Part shown: positions 15,916 through 25,530 of the stretch, in pieces
How positions within the stretch are numbered: the first letter of the stretch is position 1
How the letters are laid out: each line of letters opens with the position of its first letter
Assembly (NCBI RefSeq): GCF_003201955.1
Contig: NZ_QJJM01000015.1
Span: 1-64,000, forward strand
DNA: 64,000 bases
Direction: 5' to 3'
Origin: Blastomonas natatoria
GTDB lineage: Bacteria; Pseudomonadota; Alphaproteobacteria; Sphingomonadales; Sphingomonadaceae
Notes under the pieces: generated by a model
What the model saw: the letters and a program-made list of their open reading frames with translations, nothing else
What the model was told of the DNA's origin: nothing
Databases searched by the model: none
Program-made: the position numbers and the translations under genes

Positions 15916-18900
15916 GTGCACGTCATCTTTCGCGAAACGCATGGGATGGAGGAAACGGCCATCCCACAGGATCTGGGGCAGGAGCCTGCGGATCTTGTCG
16001 TCCTGTCCTTCTCGGACAGCGATCTTGGTGCGTTCGCGGAAGGCTGGCGCCAGGCGCAAGCGGCGGATCCGGCATTTCCTTCGTTGCGGCTCGCCAATCT
16101 TGCCGCGCTGATCCACCCTTTGTCGGTCGACACCTATATCGAAAAGACATTGGCCGGGGCAAAGGCCGTGCTGATCCGGCTGATCGGCGGCACGCCCTAT
16201 TGGAGCTACGGCCTTCAACAGGTCGAGACCCTCGCCCGATCGCGCGGGATTGCGCTTGCTGTCCTGCCTGCCGATGGTCGGCCGGATTGGCACCTCGACA
16301 GTGTCTCCACGCTTCCTGCCGCCACGCTGGCCAAGCTTTGCCAGTTGTGTGACGAGGGCGGCGCGGCAGCGGCGCGCGCGGCCCTGGCCGCTCTCGCGCA
16401 CGCCGCAGGGCTTGGCGTCAGCACTGTGACGCAATGCACGGCTTTGCCGGCAACTGGCGGATGGCACCCCTCCTGCGGGATCATCGATCCTGCCAGCTTC
16501 AGGCCCAATGCGGATCGGCCGCTGATCCTGATCGTCTTCTACCGTGCGTACCTCGCCGCACACGACCTGCACCCGATCGCCGCGCTTCATTCCGCGCTTG
16601 AACAACGCGGCTTTGACGCGCTCTCGATCTTCGTCCCCTCGCTCAAGCCCCCTGAGGTCAGGGCACAGGTGGATCGCTGGGTGCGTTCGCTGGCGCCTGC
16701 AGCCATCGTCAATGCCACGGCTTTTTCAGCGCGGGGCGAGGATGGCGGAACGCCGCTCGACGGGGGGGGCGTTCCGGTCTTCCAGATCGCGCTTGCCACC
16801 GCACCGCGCGCAGGATGGGCGCGCACATCGCGTGGCCTCTCGCCGGCTGACCTTGCCATGCATGTCGTACTCCCCGAGATTGACGGGCGCATCTTTGCAG
16901 GCGTGTCGAGCTTCAAGGAAGCGGGCGAACGCGATCCGGCACTCGGCTTCGCTCCCTATTCGCACCGCGGCGATGACAACCGGATCGCAGCGGTCGCCGA
17001 CCGCGTGGCGCGCTGGATCGGGCTGGCCCGCAAGCCGGCATGCGAACGCCGCGTCGCCCTGATCCTGTCGACCTACCCCGGCAAGGCCTACCAGATGGCG
17101 CACGCCGTGGGTCTTGACGCGCTGGCCTCAGTCGATGCGATTGTCGCCGATCTGGCAGAGGCCGGGTACAAGGTCAGCCGCCCCACCGATCTTGCCAGGC
17201 AGCTGGCGACCGAGCATCTGGTCTGGCCTTTGAATGCCTATCGCACTGCCATGTCCGCCCTGCCCGAGACGCTGCGGCAGGACCTTGCCTCGGCATGGGG
17301 AGAGCCGGAAGACGATCCGCTGGCTGTCGATGGGGCATTTCGCTTCCCGGCGCTCACGCTCGGCCAGGTGCTGGTGGCGCTTCAGCCCGAGCGGGGCGAG
17401 CCTATCAGTCGCGATGCAGACTATCACGACCTCTCGCGCTGCCCGCGGCACGCCTATGTCGCCTTCTACCTGTGGCTGGGCCAGCAGGGTACGGATGCGC
17501 TGGTCCATGTTGGCGCGCATGGTACGCTGGAATGGCTGCCGGGGAAGGCTGTAGCGCTGTCTGACGCTTGCTGGCCCGAAGCGCTGACACAAGCGATGCC
17601 GGTCATCTATCCCTTCATCGTCAACGATCCGGGCGAGGCAGCGCAGGCCAAGCGCCGCATCGGTGCTGTCACCATCGGCCATGTGCCGCCGCCGCTCGTC
17701 CCGACCGGAAGCGGCGCCGGGCTGGGCCGGATCGAGGCTTTGCTGGACGAATTCTCCAATGCCGACGGGCTGGACCCTGCCCGCCGGGACCGTCTGCAGA
17801 AATCCATCCGCGAGGAAGCTGCCGCGCTGGGGCTGGAGGCAGAGCTCGGCCTTGATACCGCCACCACTCTGGTCGAAGCGATCACCCGGATCGATCGCTT
17901 CGTCTGCGATGTGAAAGCCAGCCAGTTCGGTGACGGTCTCCACGTTTTCGGCCGCGGTGAACAGGGCGCGGCAGAGCGGAACGGGCTTCTGGCTGGGCTG
18001 GACGGCCGATGGATCGCTCCCGGACCATCTGGCTCGCCCCATCGCGGACGAACCGATGTGCTGCCGACGGGACGCAACCTCTACACGATCGATCCGCGCG
18101 CAGTACCTTCGCGCGCAGCGCATGCACAGGGCGTCGTGCTCGCCGAGGAGCTGCTCCGCCGCCATCTGCAGGATCACGGCGACTACCCGCGTGGCCTTGT
18201 GGTGGATCTGTGGGGTTCGGCCACCATGCGCACGGCTGGTGAAGAGTTTGCGATGGCGCTGCACCTTCTGGGGGCAAAGCCGATGTGGGACATGGCTTCA
18301 GAGCGCGTGACGGGGGTTGAGATTCTCCCACTCGCCATGCTCGACCGCCCTCGCCTCGATGTAACGCTGCGCGTTTCGGGCCTGTTTCGTGATGCCTTTC
18401 CCACCCTGCCCGCCTTGTTCGGTCAGGCCGTCCGGGCGCTGTGCACCAGGGACGAACCCGCCGACTGGAACCCTTTCGTTGCCTTGGCCCCAGCGCCGCG
18501 CGTCTATGGTCCGCGTCCGGGCCGGTATGGACTCGGGATCGGAGACGCGGCCGAAACCTATACCGATGATGCCCGGCGTGCGGCGGGCGAAGCATGGCTG
18601 GCAGCCTCCGACCACGCGCTGGATAGCGTTTCCGATTCCAGCACGGGAAGCGAGGCTGACCCCGATGGCATCCGTCTGCGAGTGGCCAGCGCGGACGCCT
18701 TCGTCCACCTGCAGGACCTGCCTGAAACCGACCTCTTGCTGGCCGCGGACTATGCCGGGCACGAGGCAGGCTTTGCCGCAGCCCAGGCGATTGTCGGAGG
18801 CAAGGCCGCACTCTATCATCTCGACAATCGGGACCCGAACAACCCGGCGGCCCGCACGCTGACCGAAGAAATTGCCCGCGTGGTCCGTGCCCGAGCCGCC

Positions 18901-19194
18901 AATCCAGGCTGGATCGCAGGAATGATGCGCCACGGCTTTCGTGGGGGCGCGGAACTGGCCGCGACGCTGGACCATCTTGGCGCTTTCGCACATCTTTCCG
19001 GCAGCGTGCCGCCGCAGCTGATCGACCTTTATCACGAGGCAACGCTCGGCCAGTCCGAAGTTCGCGCCTTCCTCGAACGCGAAAATCCCGATGCACTGGC
19101 GGCGATGGAAGCGCGCTTTGCCGCGCTGCATGCCGCGGGCCTCTGGCGCACCCGGCGAAATTCCATCCTGGCCAGCCTGCGGGAGGCACCATGA
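15916..19194 (+). CDS. cobN: Cobaltochelatase large subunit CobN
   Basis: A 1092-residue protein starting with GTG. It is the large subunit of the ATP-dependent aerobic cobaltochelatase, which inserts Co2+ into hydrogenobyrinic a,c-diamide. It shows the CobN/BchH core signatures: the His-rich active-site region LVHVGAHGTLEWLPGKAVAL, VIYPFIVNDPGEAAQAKRR, and GNLYTIDPRAVPSRAAHAQG-like segments (here GRNLYTIDPRAVPSRAAHAQ). C-terminally it has MRHGFRGGAELAATLDHL. Length is at the short end for CobN. Its stop overlaps cobG (ATGA at 19191-19194). The AAA+ partner subunits CobS and CobT are not in the window. Confidence 0.95.
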   Translation: MHVIFRETHGMEETAIPQDLGQEPADLVVLSFSDSDLGAFAEGWRQAQAADPAFPSLRLANLAALIHPLSVDTYIEKTLAGAKAVLIRLIGGTPYWSYGLQQVETLARSRGIALAVLPADGRPDWHLDSVSTLPAATLAKLCQLCDEGGAAAARAALAALAHAAGLGVSTVTQCTALPATGGWHPSCGIIDPASFRPNADRPLILIVFYRAYLAAHDLHPIAALHSALEQRGFDALSIFVPSLKPPEVRAQVDRWVRSLAPAAIVNATAFSARGEDGGTPLDGGGVPVFQIALATAPRAGWARTSRGLSPADLAMHVVLPEIDGRIFAGVSSFKEAGERDPALGFAPYSHRGDDNRIAAVADRVARWIGLARKPACERRVALILSTYPGKAYQMAHAVGLDALASVDAIVADLAEAGYKVSRPTDLARQLATEHLVWPLNAYRTAMSALPETLRQDLASAWGEPEDDPLAVDGAFRFPALTLGQVLVALQPERGEPISRDADYHDLSRCPRHAYVAFYLWLGQQGTDALVHVGAHGTLEWLPGKAVALSDACWPEALTQAMPVIYPFIVNDPGEAAQAKRRIGAVTIGHVPPPLVPTGSGAGLGRIEALLDEFSNADGLDPARRDRLQKSIREEAAALGLEAELGLDTATTLVEAITRIDRFVCDVKASQFGDGLHVFGRGEQGAAERNGLLAGLDGRWIAPGPSGSPHRGRTDVLPTGRNLYTIDPRAVPSRAAHAQGVVLAEELLRRHLQDHGDYPRGLVVDLWGSATMRTAGEEFAMALHLLGAKPMWDMASERVTGVEILPLAMLDRPRLDVTLRVSGLFRDAFPTLPALFGQAVRALCTRDEPADWNPFVALAPAPRVYGPRPGRYGLGIGDAAETYTDDARRAAGEAWLAASDHALDSVSDSSTGSEADPDGIRLRVASADAFVHLQDLPETDLLLAADYAGHEAGFAAAQAIVGGKAALYHLDNRDPNNPAARTLTEEIARVVRARAANPGWIAGMMRHGFRGGAELAATLDHLGAFAHLSGSVPPQLIDLYHEATLGQSEVRAFLERENPDALAAMEARFAALHAAGLWRTRRNSILASLREAP

Positions 19195-20318
19195 CCGGAT
19201 TTGCCGTCAAGGGCTGGTGCCCGGACGCATGGCACCCGATGATATCCGGCGACGGCCTACTGGTGCGGGTCAAACCCCGGCTCGGGCGGCTGACACGGGA
19301 GCAGGCGCTGGCCCTTTGCGATGCGGCCGCCACCTGCGGCAGCGGGCTGATCGACCTGACGCGGCGCGCCAATCTGCAGATTCGCGGCGTTGCCCAAGAT
19401 CGCTGGCCCTTGCTGATCCAAAGGCTGATTGCGCTGGAATTAGTGCAGCCCGAGCCTGCACTCGAAGCGCGGCGCAACGTCCTTGTCGCGCCCGACTGGC
19501 AGGAGAACGACGACACCCACCGCATCGCCAACGCCCTGCTGGCCCGGATAGGCGAATGGCCCGATCTTCCCGGCAAGGTCGGGTTCGTCATCGATGCCGG
19601 CCCTGCCGCTGTGCTGACCGGCGCATCCGGCGATTTCCGTGTCGAACGCGGCACGGACGGCAGCCTCATCCTTCGCGCCGATGGTTGCCTCACCGGATCA
19701 AGCCTGTCTCCAGGCACGGAAGCGGACGCCCTGATCGCTCTCGCTCACTGGTTCGCCGCGAGCGGCACCGCCGCAGCCGGGCGCATGGCCCGTTGGGATG
19801 CGGAACTTCCCGCATGGGCAAAAGGTGCGATCGCGCCTGCAATGGCTGAACCGGGCCATGTGCTTGGCACCGGACATCATCCATCGATCGCGCTGGCGTT
19901 CGGGCTGATAGAGGCTTCGGAGCTCGCCATCCTGCTCGAATCCGGTTCTGCTTCTGGACTGCGAACAACACCGTGGCGGCGGCTGTTGATCGAGGGGGCG
20001 GCGGCTGCCCGGACCCACCCGTCCACCGGCGCTAAACCTGATCCGCTGCCCCATGTGGAAGCCTGCCCGGGCGCACCATTGTGCGCACAGGCGACGGTTG
20101 AAACCCGTGCGCTTGCGCGCCGACTTGCGCCCTATGTCTCGGGACGGCTGCACGTTTCGGGTTGTGCCAAAGGCTGCGCCTGCTCGCAGGTGGCCGATGT
20201 CACGCTGACCGGACGCAACGGCAGGTTCGATCTGGTCCTTGCTGGCAAAGCCGGATCGCCTCCGTCCCGCTCCGGCTTGAGCGCCAGCGAAATCCTCGCG
20301 CATTTTGGAGCCGTCTGA
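19191..20318 (+). CDS. cobG: Precorrin-3B synthase CobG
   Basis: A 375-residue sirohaem/Fe4S4 monooxygenase-like enzyme of the sulfite/nitrite reductase fold. It uses O2 to convert precorrin-3A to precorrin-3B, the step that marks the aerobic route. The N-terminal half has DGLLVRVKPRLGRLT and GLIDLTRRANLQIRGV (ferredoxin-like half domain). The cluster-binding cysteines are visible as ACPGAPLCAQ (about 285-294) and SGCAKGCACSQ (about 323-333). It is coupled on both sides: ATGA from cobN and TGATG into cobH. Confidence 0.92.
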   Translation: MTGFAVKGWCPDAWHPMISGDGLLVRVKPRLGRLTREQALALCDAAATCGSGLIDLTRRANLQIRGVAQDRWPLLIQRLIALELVQPEPALEARRNVLVAPDWQENDDTHRIANALLARIGEWPDLPGKVGFVIDAGPAAVLTGASGDFRVERGTDGSLILRADGCLTGSSLSPGTEADALIALAHWFAASGTAAAGRMARWDAELPAWAKGAIAPAMAEPGHVLGTGHHPSIALAFGLIEASELAILLESGSASGLRTTPWRRLLIEGAAAARTHPSTGAKPDPLPHVEACPGAPLCAQATVETRALARRLAPYVSGRLHVSGCAKGCACSQVADVTLTGRNGRFDLVLAGKAGSPPSRSGLSASEILAHFGAV

Positions 20319-20947
20319 TGCCCCATGTCTATGAAACCGACGGGGCAGCGATCTATCGCCAGTCGTTTGCCACGATCCGCGCCGAAGCCGATCTCTCCCC
20401 TTTCGCGCCAGGCGAAGAGCAGGTGGCAGTGCGGATGATCCATGCGGCCGGGATGGTCGGACTTGCAGCGCATATCCGGTTCTCGTCGGGATTTGCCGAT
20501 GCGGCACGCGCTGCGCTGGCCGGCGGCGCGCCGATACTGTGCGATGCGCGGATGGTGTCTGAAGGGATCACCCGCGCCCGGCTTCCCGGGAGCAACGCAA
20601 TCATCTGCACGCTGCAAGATCCTGCGGTGCCTGACCTTGCACGCAAGATCGGCAACACCCGATCCGCTGCCGCGCTGGAACTGTGGCGGCCCATTCTGGC
20701 GGGTGCGGTCGTGGCGATCGGCAATGCACCAACCGCGCTGTTTCATCTGCTGAACATGCTGGAAGACCCCGCCTGCCCACGCCCTGCGGCGATCATCGGC
20801 TGTCCGGTGGGCTTCGTGGGAGCAGCTGAATCCAAGGCTGCCCTCTGGGCCGCTCCTCCTGCACCCTGCTGCGTCGTCGAGGGCCGCCTTGGCGGCAGTG
20901 CCATCACCGTGGCGGCCATCAACGCGCTGGCGAGTACGGCCGAATGA
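20318..20947 (+). CDS. cobH: Precorrin-8X methylmutase CobH
   Basis: A 209-residue protein. It moves the C11 methyl to C12, converting precorrin-8X to hydrogenobyrinic acid. The catalytic His is in AVRMIHAAGMVG (about 41-46), and the family segments ILCDARMVSEGI and AIIGCPVGFVGAAESK are present. The ATG at 20318 shares its A with the cobG stop; a longer upstream reading lies inside cobG. Its stop overlaps the cobI start by four bases. Complete. Confidence 0.93.
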   Translation: MPHVYETDGAAIYRQSFATIRAEADLSPFAPGEEQVAVRMIHAAGMVGLAAHIRFSSGFADAARAALAGGAPILCDARMVSEGITRARLPGSNAIICTLQDPAVPDLARKIGNTRSAAALELWRPILAGAVVAIGNAPTALFHLLNMLEDPACPRPAAIIGCPVGFVGAAESKAALWAAPPAPCCVVEGRLGGSAITVAAINALASTAE

Positions 20948-21681
20948 ACGCCGGCACGAACATCGGCACCATTCACGGTGTCGGGCTTGGTCCGGGTGCG
21001 GCAGACCTGCTGAGCGTGCGCGCCGACCGGCTTGTACGCACGGCGCACCACGTCGCCTATTTCCGCAAGGCTGGGCGGCCCGGCCAGGCAAGGCGCATCG
21101 TGGAAGGGATGCTCCGCGCTGACGTGATCGAGTTTCCGATGGAATATCCGGTAACCACCGAAATCCCGGTATCCGATCCTCGCTACAATGCCTGCCTGTC
21201 GGCGTTCTACACGCACTGTTCGGAGCGGCTTGCAGCGATTTCGCAGCAGGGTGAGGACGTCGTCGTGCTGTGTGAGGGCGACCCGTTCTTCTACGGCTCC
21301 TTCATGCACCTCCATGCCCGCCTTTCAGGCCGCATACCGGTGGAAGTCGTCCCTGGCATCACGGGCATGTCTGGCGCCTGGACCGCGACGGACCTGCCGA
21401 TCACCTGGGGCGATGATGTGATGACCGTGGTCATGGCCACGCTGCCGGAAGCCGAGCTTGCCCGCCGGATCCGCGAGACTGACGCGCTGGTGGTGATGAA
21501 GATCGGTCGGAACCTGCCCAAGCTTCGCCGCGCCGTGGCAGCCGCCGGGCGCATGGATGCGGCATGGCTGGTCGAACACGCAGCGATGCCCGGACAGCGC
21601 GTCACCATGCTGGCCGAGGCTGAGGCGGTGACCCCCTATTTCTCGATCCTGCTGATCCATGGTCAGGGGAGGCGACCATGA
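20944..21681 (+). CDS. cobI: Precorrin-2 C20-methyltransferase CobI
   Basis: A 245-residue SAM-dependent tetrapyrrole methylase that makes precorrin-3A. Family marks are HGVGLGPGAADLLSVRA at the N terminus, VVVLCEGDPFFYGSFMHLH (SAM-binding loop), VVPGITGMSGAW and the end TPYFSILLIHG. Four-base overlaps join it to cobH and cobJ. Of the several methylases in this operon, the FYGSFMHL wording is typical of the C20 enzyme. Confidence 0.92.
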   Translation: MNAGTNIGTIHGVGLGPGAADLLSVRADRLVRTAHHVAYFRKAGRPGQARRIVEGMLRADVIEFPMEYPVTTEIPVSDPRYNACLSAFYTHCSERLAAISQQGEDVVVLCEGDPFFYGSFMHLHARLSGRIPVEVVPGITGMSGAWTATDLPITWGDDVMTVVMATLPEAELARRIRETDALVVMKIGRNLPKLRRAVAAAGRMDAAWLVEHAAMPGQRVTMLAEAEAVTPYFSILLIHGQGRRP

Positions 21682-22454
21682 CCGGGGAAAAGGACAAGGG
21701 TTGGCTAGCAATCGCCGGTCTGGGACCAGGAGACGAGGCACTCGTCACACCCGAAGTCACCGCCGCGCTGGCCGGGGCTACGGACGTGATCGGGTACATT
21801 CCCTATGTCGCCCGGATAGCTGCACGCGAAGGCCTGACGCTTCACCCCTCGGACAACCGGGTGGAGCTCGACCGCGCCGCTCTGGCGCTCGATCTTGCGG
21901 CGCAGGGCCGCAGGGTCGTTGTCGTATCGTCAGGTGATCCGGGGGTGTTCGCGATGGCCTCGGCGGTATTCGAAGCGCTTGAGGCAGGTCCTTCCCGCTG
22001 GCGGACGCTGGATATCAGGGTGCTGCCGGGCATCACCGCCATGCTGGCCGCCAGTGCACGGGCCGGGGCACCGCTGGGTCACGATTTTTGCGCGATCAAT
22101 CTTTCCGACAACCTGAAACCCTGGGCCATGATCGAAAAGCGGCTGCGGCTGGCCGTGGAGGCGGACTTTGCCTTGGCGCTTTACAACCCCCGCTCGAAGG
22201 CACGTCCCGAAGGCTTCGCCCGTGCGCTGGCCTTATTGAAGGAGCTGTGCGGCGATGATCGCCCGATGCTGTTTGCCCGCGCCGTCACAACGCCGCAGGA
22301 AGATCTGCGCATCGTGCCGCTGGGCAAGGCGCACGATGAAATGGCCGACATGCGCACCACGGTGATCGTGGGATCAAGCCGGACGCGGATCATCGAACGT
22401 GCGGCAGGCCCTATCCTCTATACGCCCCGGTCCGTTGCGGAAGTGGCCTCATGA
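21678..22454 (+). CDS. cobJ: Precorrin-3B C17-methyltransferase CobJ
   Basis: A 258-residue methylase with ring-contraction activity that makes precorrin-4. Motifs: AGLGPGDEALVTPEV, VVVSSGDPGVFAMASAVFE, GITAMLAASARAGAPLGHDF, ALYNPRSKARPEGF and TTVIVGSSRT, all typical of CobJ/CbiH. It starts by ATGA overlap with cobI. Its 3' end overlaps the 3' end of the reversed cobK by 37 bases, so the plus-strand operon reads through cobK as antisense. Confidence 0.93.
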   Translation: MTGEKDKGWLAIAGLGPGDEALVTPEVTAALAGATDVIGYIPYVARIAAREGLTLHPSDNRVELDRAALALDLAAQGRRVVVVSSGDPGVFAMASAVFEALEAGPSRWRTLDIRVLPGITAMLAASARAGAPLGHDFCAINLSDNLKPWAMIEKRLRLAVEADFALALYNPRSKARPEGFARALALLKELCGDDRPMLFARAVTTPQEDLRIVPLGKAHDEMADMRTTVIVGSSRTRIIERAAGPILYTPRSVAEVAS

Positions 22455-23188
22455 CCAAGCCATTCCAGCACATCTTCTGCGCGACAGACCTCGATCCGGT
22501 CACCGATCACCGGGCGGTCGATCATCACGACCGGAAGCTTGAGCTGGCGCGCAGCGACAAGCTTTGCCTCGGCGCCCGTGCCACCGGCGTTCTTGCACAC
22601 AACAAGGTCGATCATGTGAGACTGCATCAGCAGCCGATCACCTTCAGCCGTAAACGGCCCGCGATCGATGACAAGGTCGTGGGAGGGCAGGCCTGGGGGC
22701 GCAGCCGGAGGGTCAACAAAGCGCAGCAGGTAGTGATGCTGCGGCTGTGCGGCAAAGGCTTCCACATGCATTCGGCCCAGCGCGAGCAGGATGCGGCGCG
22801 GCGTGCCCGCAAGTTTGGCCACCGCAGCGGCAGTGTCTCTCACGCATGTCCAGCGATCGCCCGACCCGGCCTCCCATGCGGGTCTGGTCAAGGCGATATG
22901 GGCAATCCCGGCAATCCGCGCGGCCTTTATGGCATGTGTGCTCATAGTCGCGGCAAAGGGATGCGTCGCATCGACCAGATGCGTGATGCGATGGTCTTGG
23001 AGATAGGCCACAAGCCCCGCCACCCCACCAAAGCCGCCGACGCGGATCGGCACCGGCTGTGGCCGCGGGTTGTCGGTCCTGCCCGCGTAGCTGAGTGTCG
23101 TCGCAACCTGCGCTGCCGCAAGCAGGCGCGCCAGTGCGCTCGCTTCGGTTGTTCCGCCAAGCAGGAGAACATTCGGCATGGCTGACAT
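22418..23188 (-). CDS. cobK: Precorrin-6A reductase CobK, encoded against the operon
   Basis: A 256-residue NADPH-dependent reductase that gives precorrin-6B. Motifs: NVLLLGGTTEASALARLL (about 5-22), HLVDATHPFAATMSTHA, and VVCKNAGGTGAEAKLVAARQ near the C terminus. The start at 23188 has GAGGGT just upstream; an ATG at 23179 is the alternative. It lies on the minus strand inside an otherwise plus-strand operon: its start region overlaps the cobL start (23178) by 11 bases and its end overlaps cobJ. It therefore needs its own promoter, probably inside cobL, and is transcribed against the operon mRNA. Confidence 0.92.
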   Translation of the reverse strand: MSAMPNVLLLGGTTEASALARLLAAAQVATTLSYAGRTDNPRPQPVPIRVGGFGGVAGLVAYLQDHRITHLVDATHPFAATMSTHAIKAARIAGIAHIALTRPAWEAGSGDRWTCVRDTAAAVAKLAGTPRRILLALGRMHVEAFAAQPQHHYLLRFVDPPAAPPGLPSHDLVIDRGPFTAEGDRLLMQSHMIDLVVCKNAGGTGAEAKLVAARQLKLPVVMIDRPVIGDRIEVCRAEDVLEWLGHEATSATDRGV

Positions 23189-24386
23189 GGACCCTCGCGC
23201 ATGGTTGACGATCATCGGCATCGGTGAAGACGGCGTGGACGGCCTGTGCTCAGCGGGCCGGGCCGCGCTGGCCAGGGCCGAACTGGTCATGGGATCGGCG
23301 CGCCATCTAGCGCTGCTTCCCGCGCTTACCTGCGCGGTCTTCAAATGGCCAGTTCCCTTTGCCGACGGCATAGCCGAACTGCTGGCGCATCGCGGGCGGC
23401 GGGTGGTCATGCTGTCATCGGGCGATCCGTTCTGGTTCGGCGCAGGCGCAAGCCTTGCGCGCCATCTCGGTCCGGCGGAATGGGTTGCGCACCCCGCGCC
23501 ATCGACCTTCAGCCTTGCTGCCGCCCGGCTGGGCTGGCCGATCGAGGAAACGGCCTGCCTCGGCCTGCACGCAGCGCCGCTGGACCGCTTGTGCCCCCAT
23601 ATCGCACCCGCCCAGCGCGCCATTGTCCTGCTGCGCGATGGCGATGCCGTTGCCACGGCGGCGCAATATCTGACCAGCAAGGGCTTCGGCCCATCGACGC
23701 TTCATGTGATGGAAGCGCTGGGCGGCCCCCATGAACGCCTCCGCGTGACGACCGCGCAAGCCCTGCCGTTCGCAGACATTGCCCATCCCGTTGCCGTGGG
23801 CATCGCGTTCGCCGGTTCAGGCAATGTCCTGCCCGTCACATCCGGCAGACCGGATGCGTGGTTCGATCACGACGGACAGATCACCAAGGCCCCGGTGCGC
23901 GCCCTGACCCTCTCGGCCCTCGCCCCGCGTGCCGGTGAATGGCTCTGGGATATCGGCACGGGTTCTGGGTCAATCGCGATCGAATGGCTGCTGGCTCATC
24001 CCGCCAACCGGGCGACCGCGTTCGAAGCCGATCCGCTACGGGCCGGCCGCGCCCGCGCAAACGCCAAGGCTCTGGGTGTAGACCGGTTGGATGTGATCAA
24101 TGCCCGGATGCCCGAAGGCCTGCCGGAAGGCCCCCATCCGCATGCTGTGTTCATCGGTGGCGGCTTGTCCGACCCGCTGCTCGATGCCCTCTGGGCCCGG
24201 CTGCCTGATGGAACGCGGCTGGTGGCGAACGCCGTGAGCCTTGAATCTGAAGCCGCTCTTACCCGTTGGCATGGCGCAAAGGGCGGCAGTCTGCTGCGGA
24301 TCGAACTGGCCGATGCCGTGCCCCTTGGCCAGCGGCATGGCTGGAAGGGGCGCTATCCCGTGGTACAGTGGAGCGTCACGCTATGA
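23178..24386 (+). CDS. cobL: Precorrin-6B C5,15-methyltransferase (decarboxylating) CobL
   Basis: A 402-residue two-domain enzyme (CbiE plus CbiT) that methylates C5 and C15 and removes the C12 acetate carboxyl. The N-terminal methylase domain has [18 protein letters not shown] and [20 protein letters not shown]. The C-terminal Rossmann methylase has [17 protein letters not shown] (about 255-271) and AVFIGGG. It starts at 23178, or at 23187 (MDPRAW). It overlaps the divergent cobK start and, at its end, cobE (ATGA). Confidence 0.93.
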   Translation: MADMDPRAWLTIIGIGEDGVDGLCSAGRAALARAELVMGSARHLALLPALTCAVFKWPVPFADGIAELLAHRGRRVVMLSSGDPFWFGAGASLARHLGPAEWVAHPAPSTFSLAAARLGWPIEETACLGLHAAPLDRLCPHIAPAQRAIVLLRDGDAVATAAQYLTSKGFGPSTLHVMEALGGPHERLRVTTAQALPFADIAHPVAVGIAFAGSGNVLPVTSGRPDAWFDHDGQITKAPVRALTLSALAPRAGEWLWDIGTGSGSIAIEWLLAHPANRATAFEADPLRAGRARANAKALGVDRLDVINARMPEGLPEGPHPHAVFIGGGLSDPLLDALWARLPDGTRLVANAVSLESEAALTRWHGAKGGSLLRIELADAVPLGQRHGWKGRYPVVQWSVTL

Positions 24387-24748
24387 TCGTGGCTGGCTTC
24401 GGCTTTCGGCGCGGCGCAGGCCTCGCTTCGCTGCGGGCGGCGCTGGAACTGGCGCAGGACGGGCTGCCCCCTATAACCCATTTGGCGACCGCCATCGACA
24501 AGACGTCTGCGTTGGTACCGCTTGCAGAGGCACTGGGACTGCCGATGACCGGCATCCCATCGGCGTCCCTGTCCACCACGCCTACGCCCACCAGCTCTGC
24601 CGCCAGCCTGAAGGCACGCGCGACCGGCAGTGTCGCAGAAGCCTGCGCGCTGGTCGCCGCTGGTCCGGGCGCCCGCCTTTTGCGCACGCGCCACATCTCG
24701 CCCGATCGCATGGCCAGCTGCGCCATTGCCGAAGGATCACAGCCATGA
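24383..24748 (+). CDS. cobE: Cobalamin biosynthesis protein CobE
   Basis: A 121-residue protein of the CobE/CbiG C-terminal family. N-terminal [19 protein letters not shown] and [19 protein letters not shown] are characteristic. Its precise role in the aerobic pathway is not settled; it is a homologue of the CbiG C-terminal domain and accompanies cobM in many clusters. It is coupled by ATGA overlaps to cobL and cobM. The real start (24383) lies well inside a longer open frame. Confidence 0.85.
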   Translation: MIVAGFGFRRGAGLASLRAALELAQDGLPPITHLATAIDKTSALVPLAEALGLPMTGIPSASLSTTPTPTSSAASLKARATGSVAEACALVAAGPGARLLRTRHISPDRMASCAIAEGSQP

Positions 24749-25530
24749 CCGTCCACTTCATCGGCGCCGGCCCCGGCGCACCCGATCTTTTGACCCTGCG
24801 AGGGCGCGACCTGATCGCCGCCAGCCCGGTCTGCCTCTATGCCGGTTCGCTGGTTCCCGTGGCTGTACTCGATCACTGTCCGCCCGGTGCCCGCATCGTC
24901 AACACCGCGCCCATGACGCTGGACGAGATCATCGCCGAGATAGCGGAGGCTGACGCCGCAGGGTGCGATGTTGCCCGCCTCCATTCGGGCGACCTGTCCG
25001 TCTGGTCGGCAATGGGCGAACAATTGCGCCGCCTGCGCGCACTGGACATTCCGTTTACGGTCACGCCGGGTGTTCCCGCCTTCTCGGCGGCAGCGGCGGC
25101 TCTGGAAGCCGAACTGACCTTGCCCGAGCTCGGCCAGTCGCTGGTACTCACGCGCACGCCAGGGCGGGCCAGCGCGATGCCGCAGAGCGAGAGCCTCGCC
25201 AATTTCGCTGTGACGGGCGCGACTCTGGCTATCCATCTATCGATCCACAACCTCGCGCGGGTCGTGGCCGATCTTGCTCCCGCCTATGGCGCGGATTGCC
25301 CCGTTGCGGTCGTCTGGCGCGCCAGCTGGCCCGACCAGCGGATCGTCCGGGCCACCCTCGACACCGTCGAAACAGCCATCGCCGGCAGCATGGAACGAAC
25401 CGCGCTGATCCTTGTCGGACGGGTGCTGGGGGCGGAGGACTTCGCACAAAGCAGCCTCTACGCCCACGGCTACGACCGGCGCTTCCGCCCACAGGATGCG
25501 AGCTCGCGCTTTGCAGGAGCCGGGGAATGA
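24745..25530 (+). CDS. cobM: Precorrin-4 C11-methyltransferase CobM
   Basis: A 261-residue SAM-dependent methylase producing precorrin-5. It shows the family signature [20 protein letters not shown] and CLYAGSLVP at the N terminus, [40 protein letters not shown] and the end [12 protein letters not shown]. The ATG at 24745 overlaps the cobE stop, and the gene end overlaps cobB (ATGA). Complete. Confidence 0.93.
   Translation: MTVHFIGAGPGAPDLLTLRGRDLIAASPVCLYAGSLVPVAVLDHCPPGARIVNTAPMTLDEIIAEIAEADAAGCDVARLHSGDLSVWSAMGEQLRRLRALDIPFTVTPGVPAFSAAAAALEAELTLPELGQSLVLTRTPGRASAMPQSESLANFAVTGATLAIHLSIHNLARVVADLAPAYGADCPVAVVWRASWPDQRIVRATLDTVETAIAGSMERTALILVGRVLGAEDFAQSSLYAHGYDRRFRPQDASSRFAGAGE

Noticed and set aside
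17882-19717. 611-codon minus-strand open frame
   Set aside because: It lies fully opposite cobN and cobG, which carry strong family motifs on the plus strand. Its translation is Arg/Pro/Ser-rich with no domain, typical of antisense frames in GC-rich genes.
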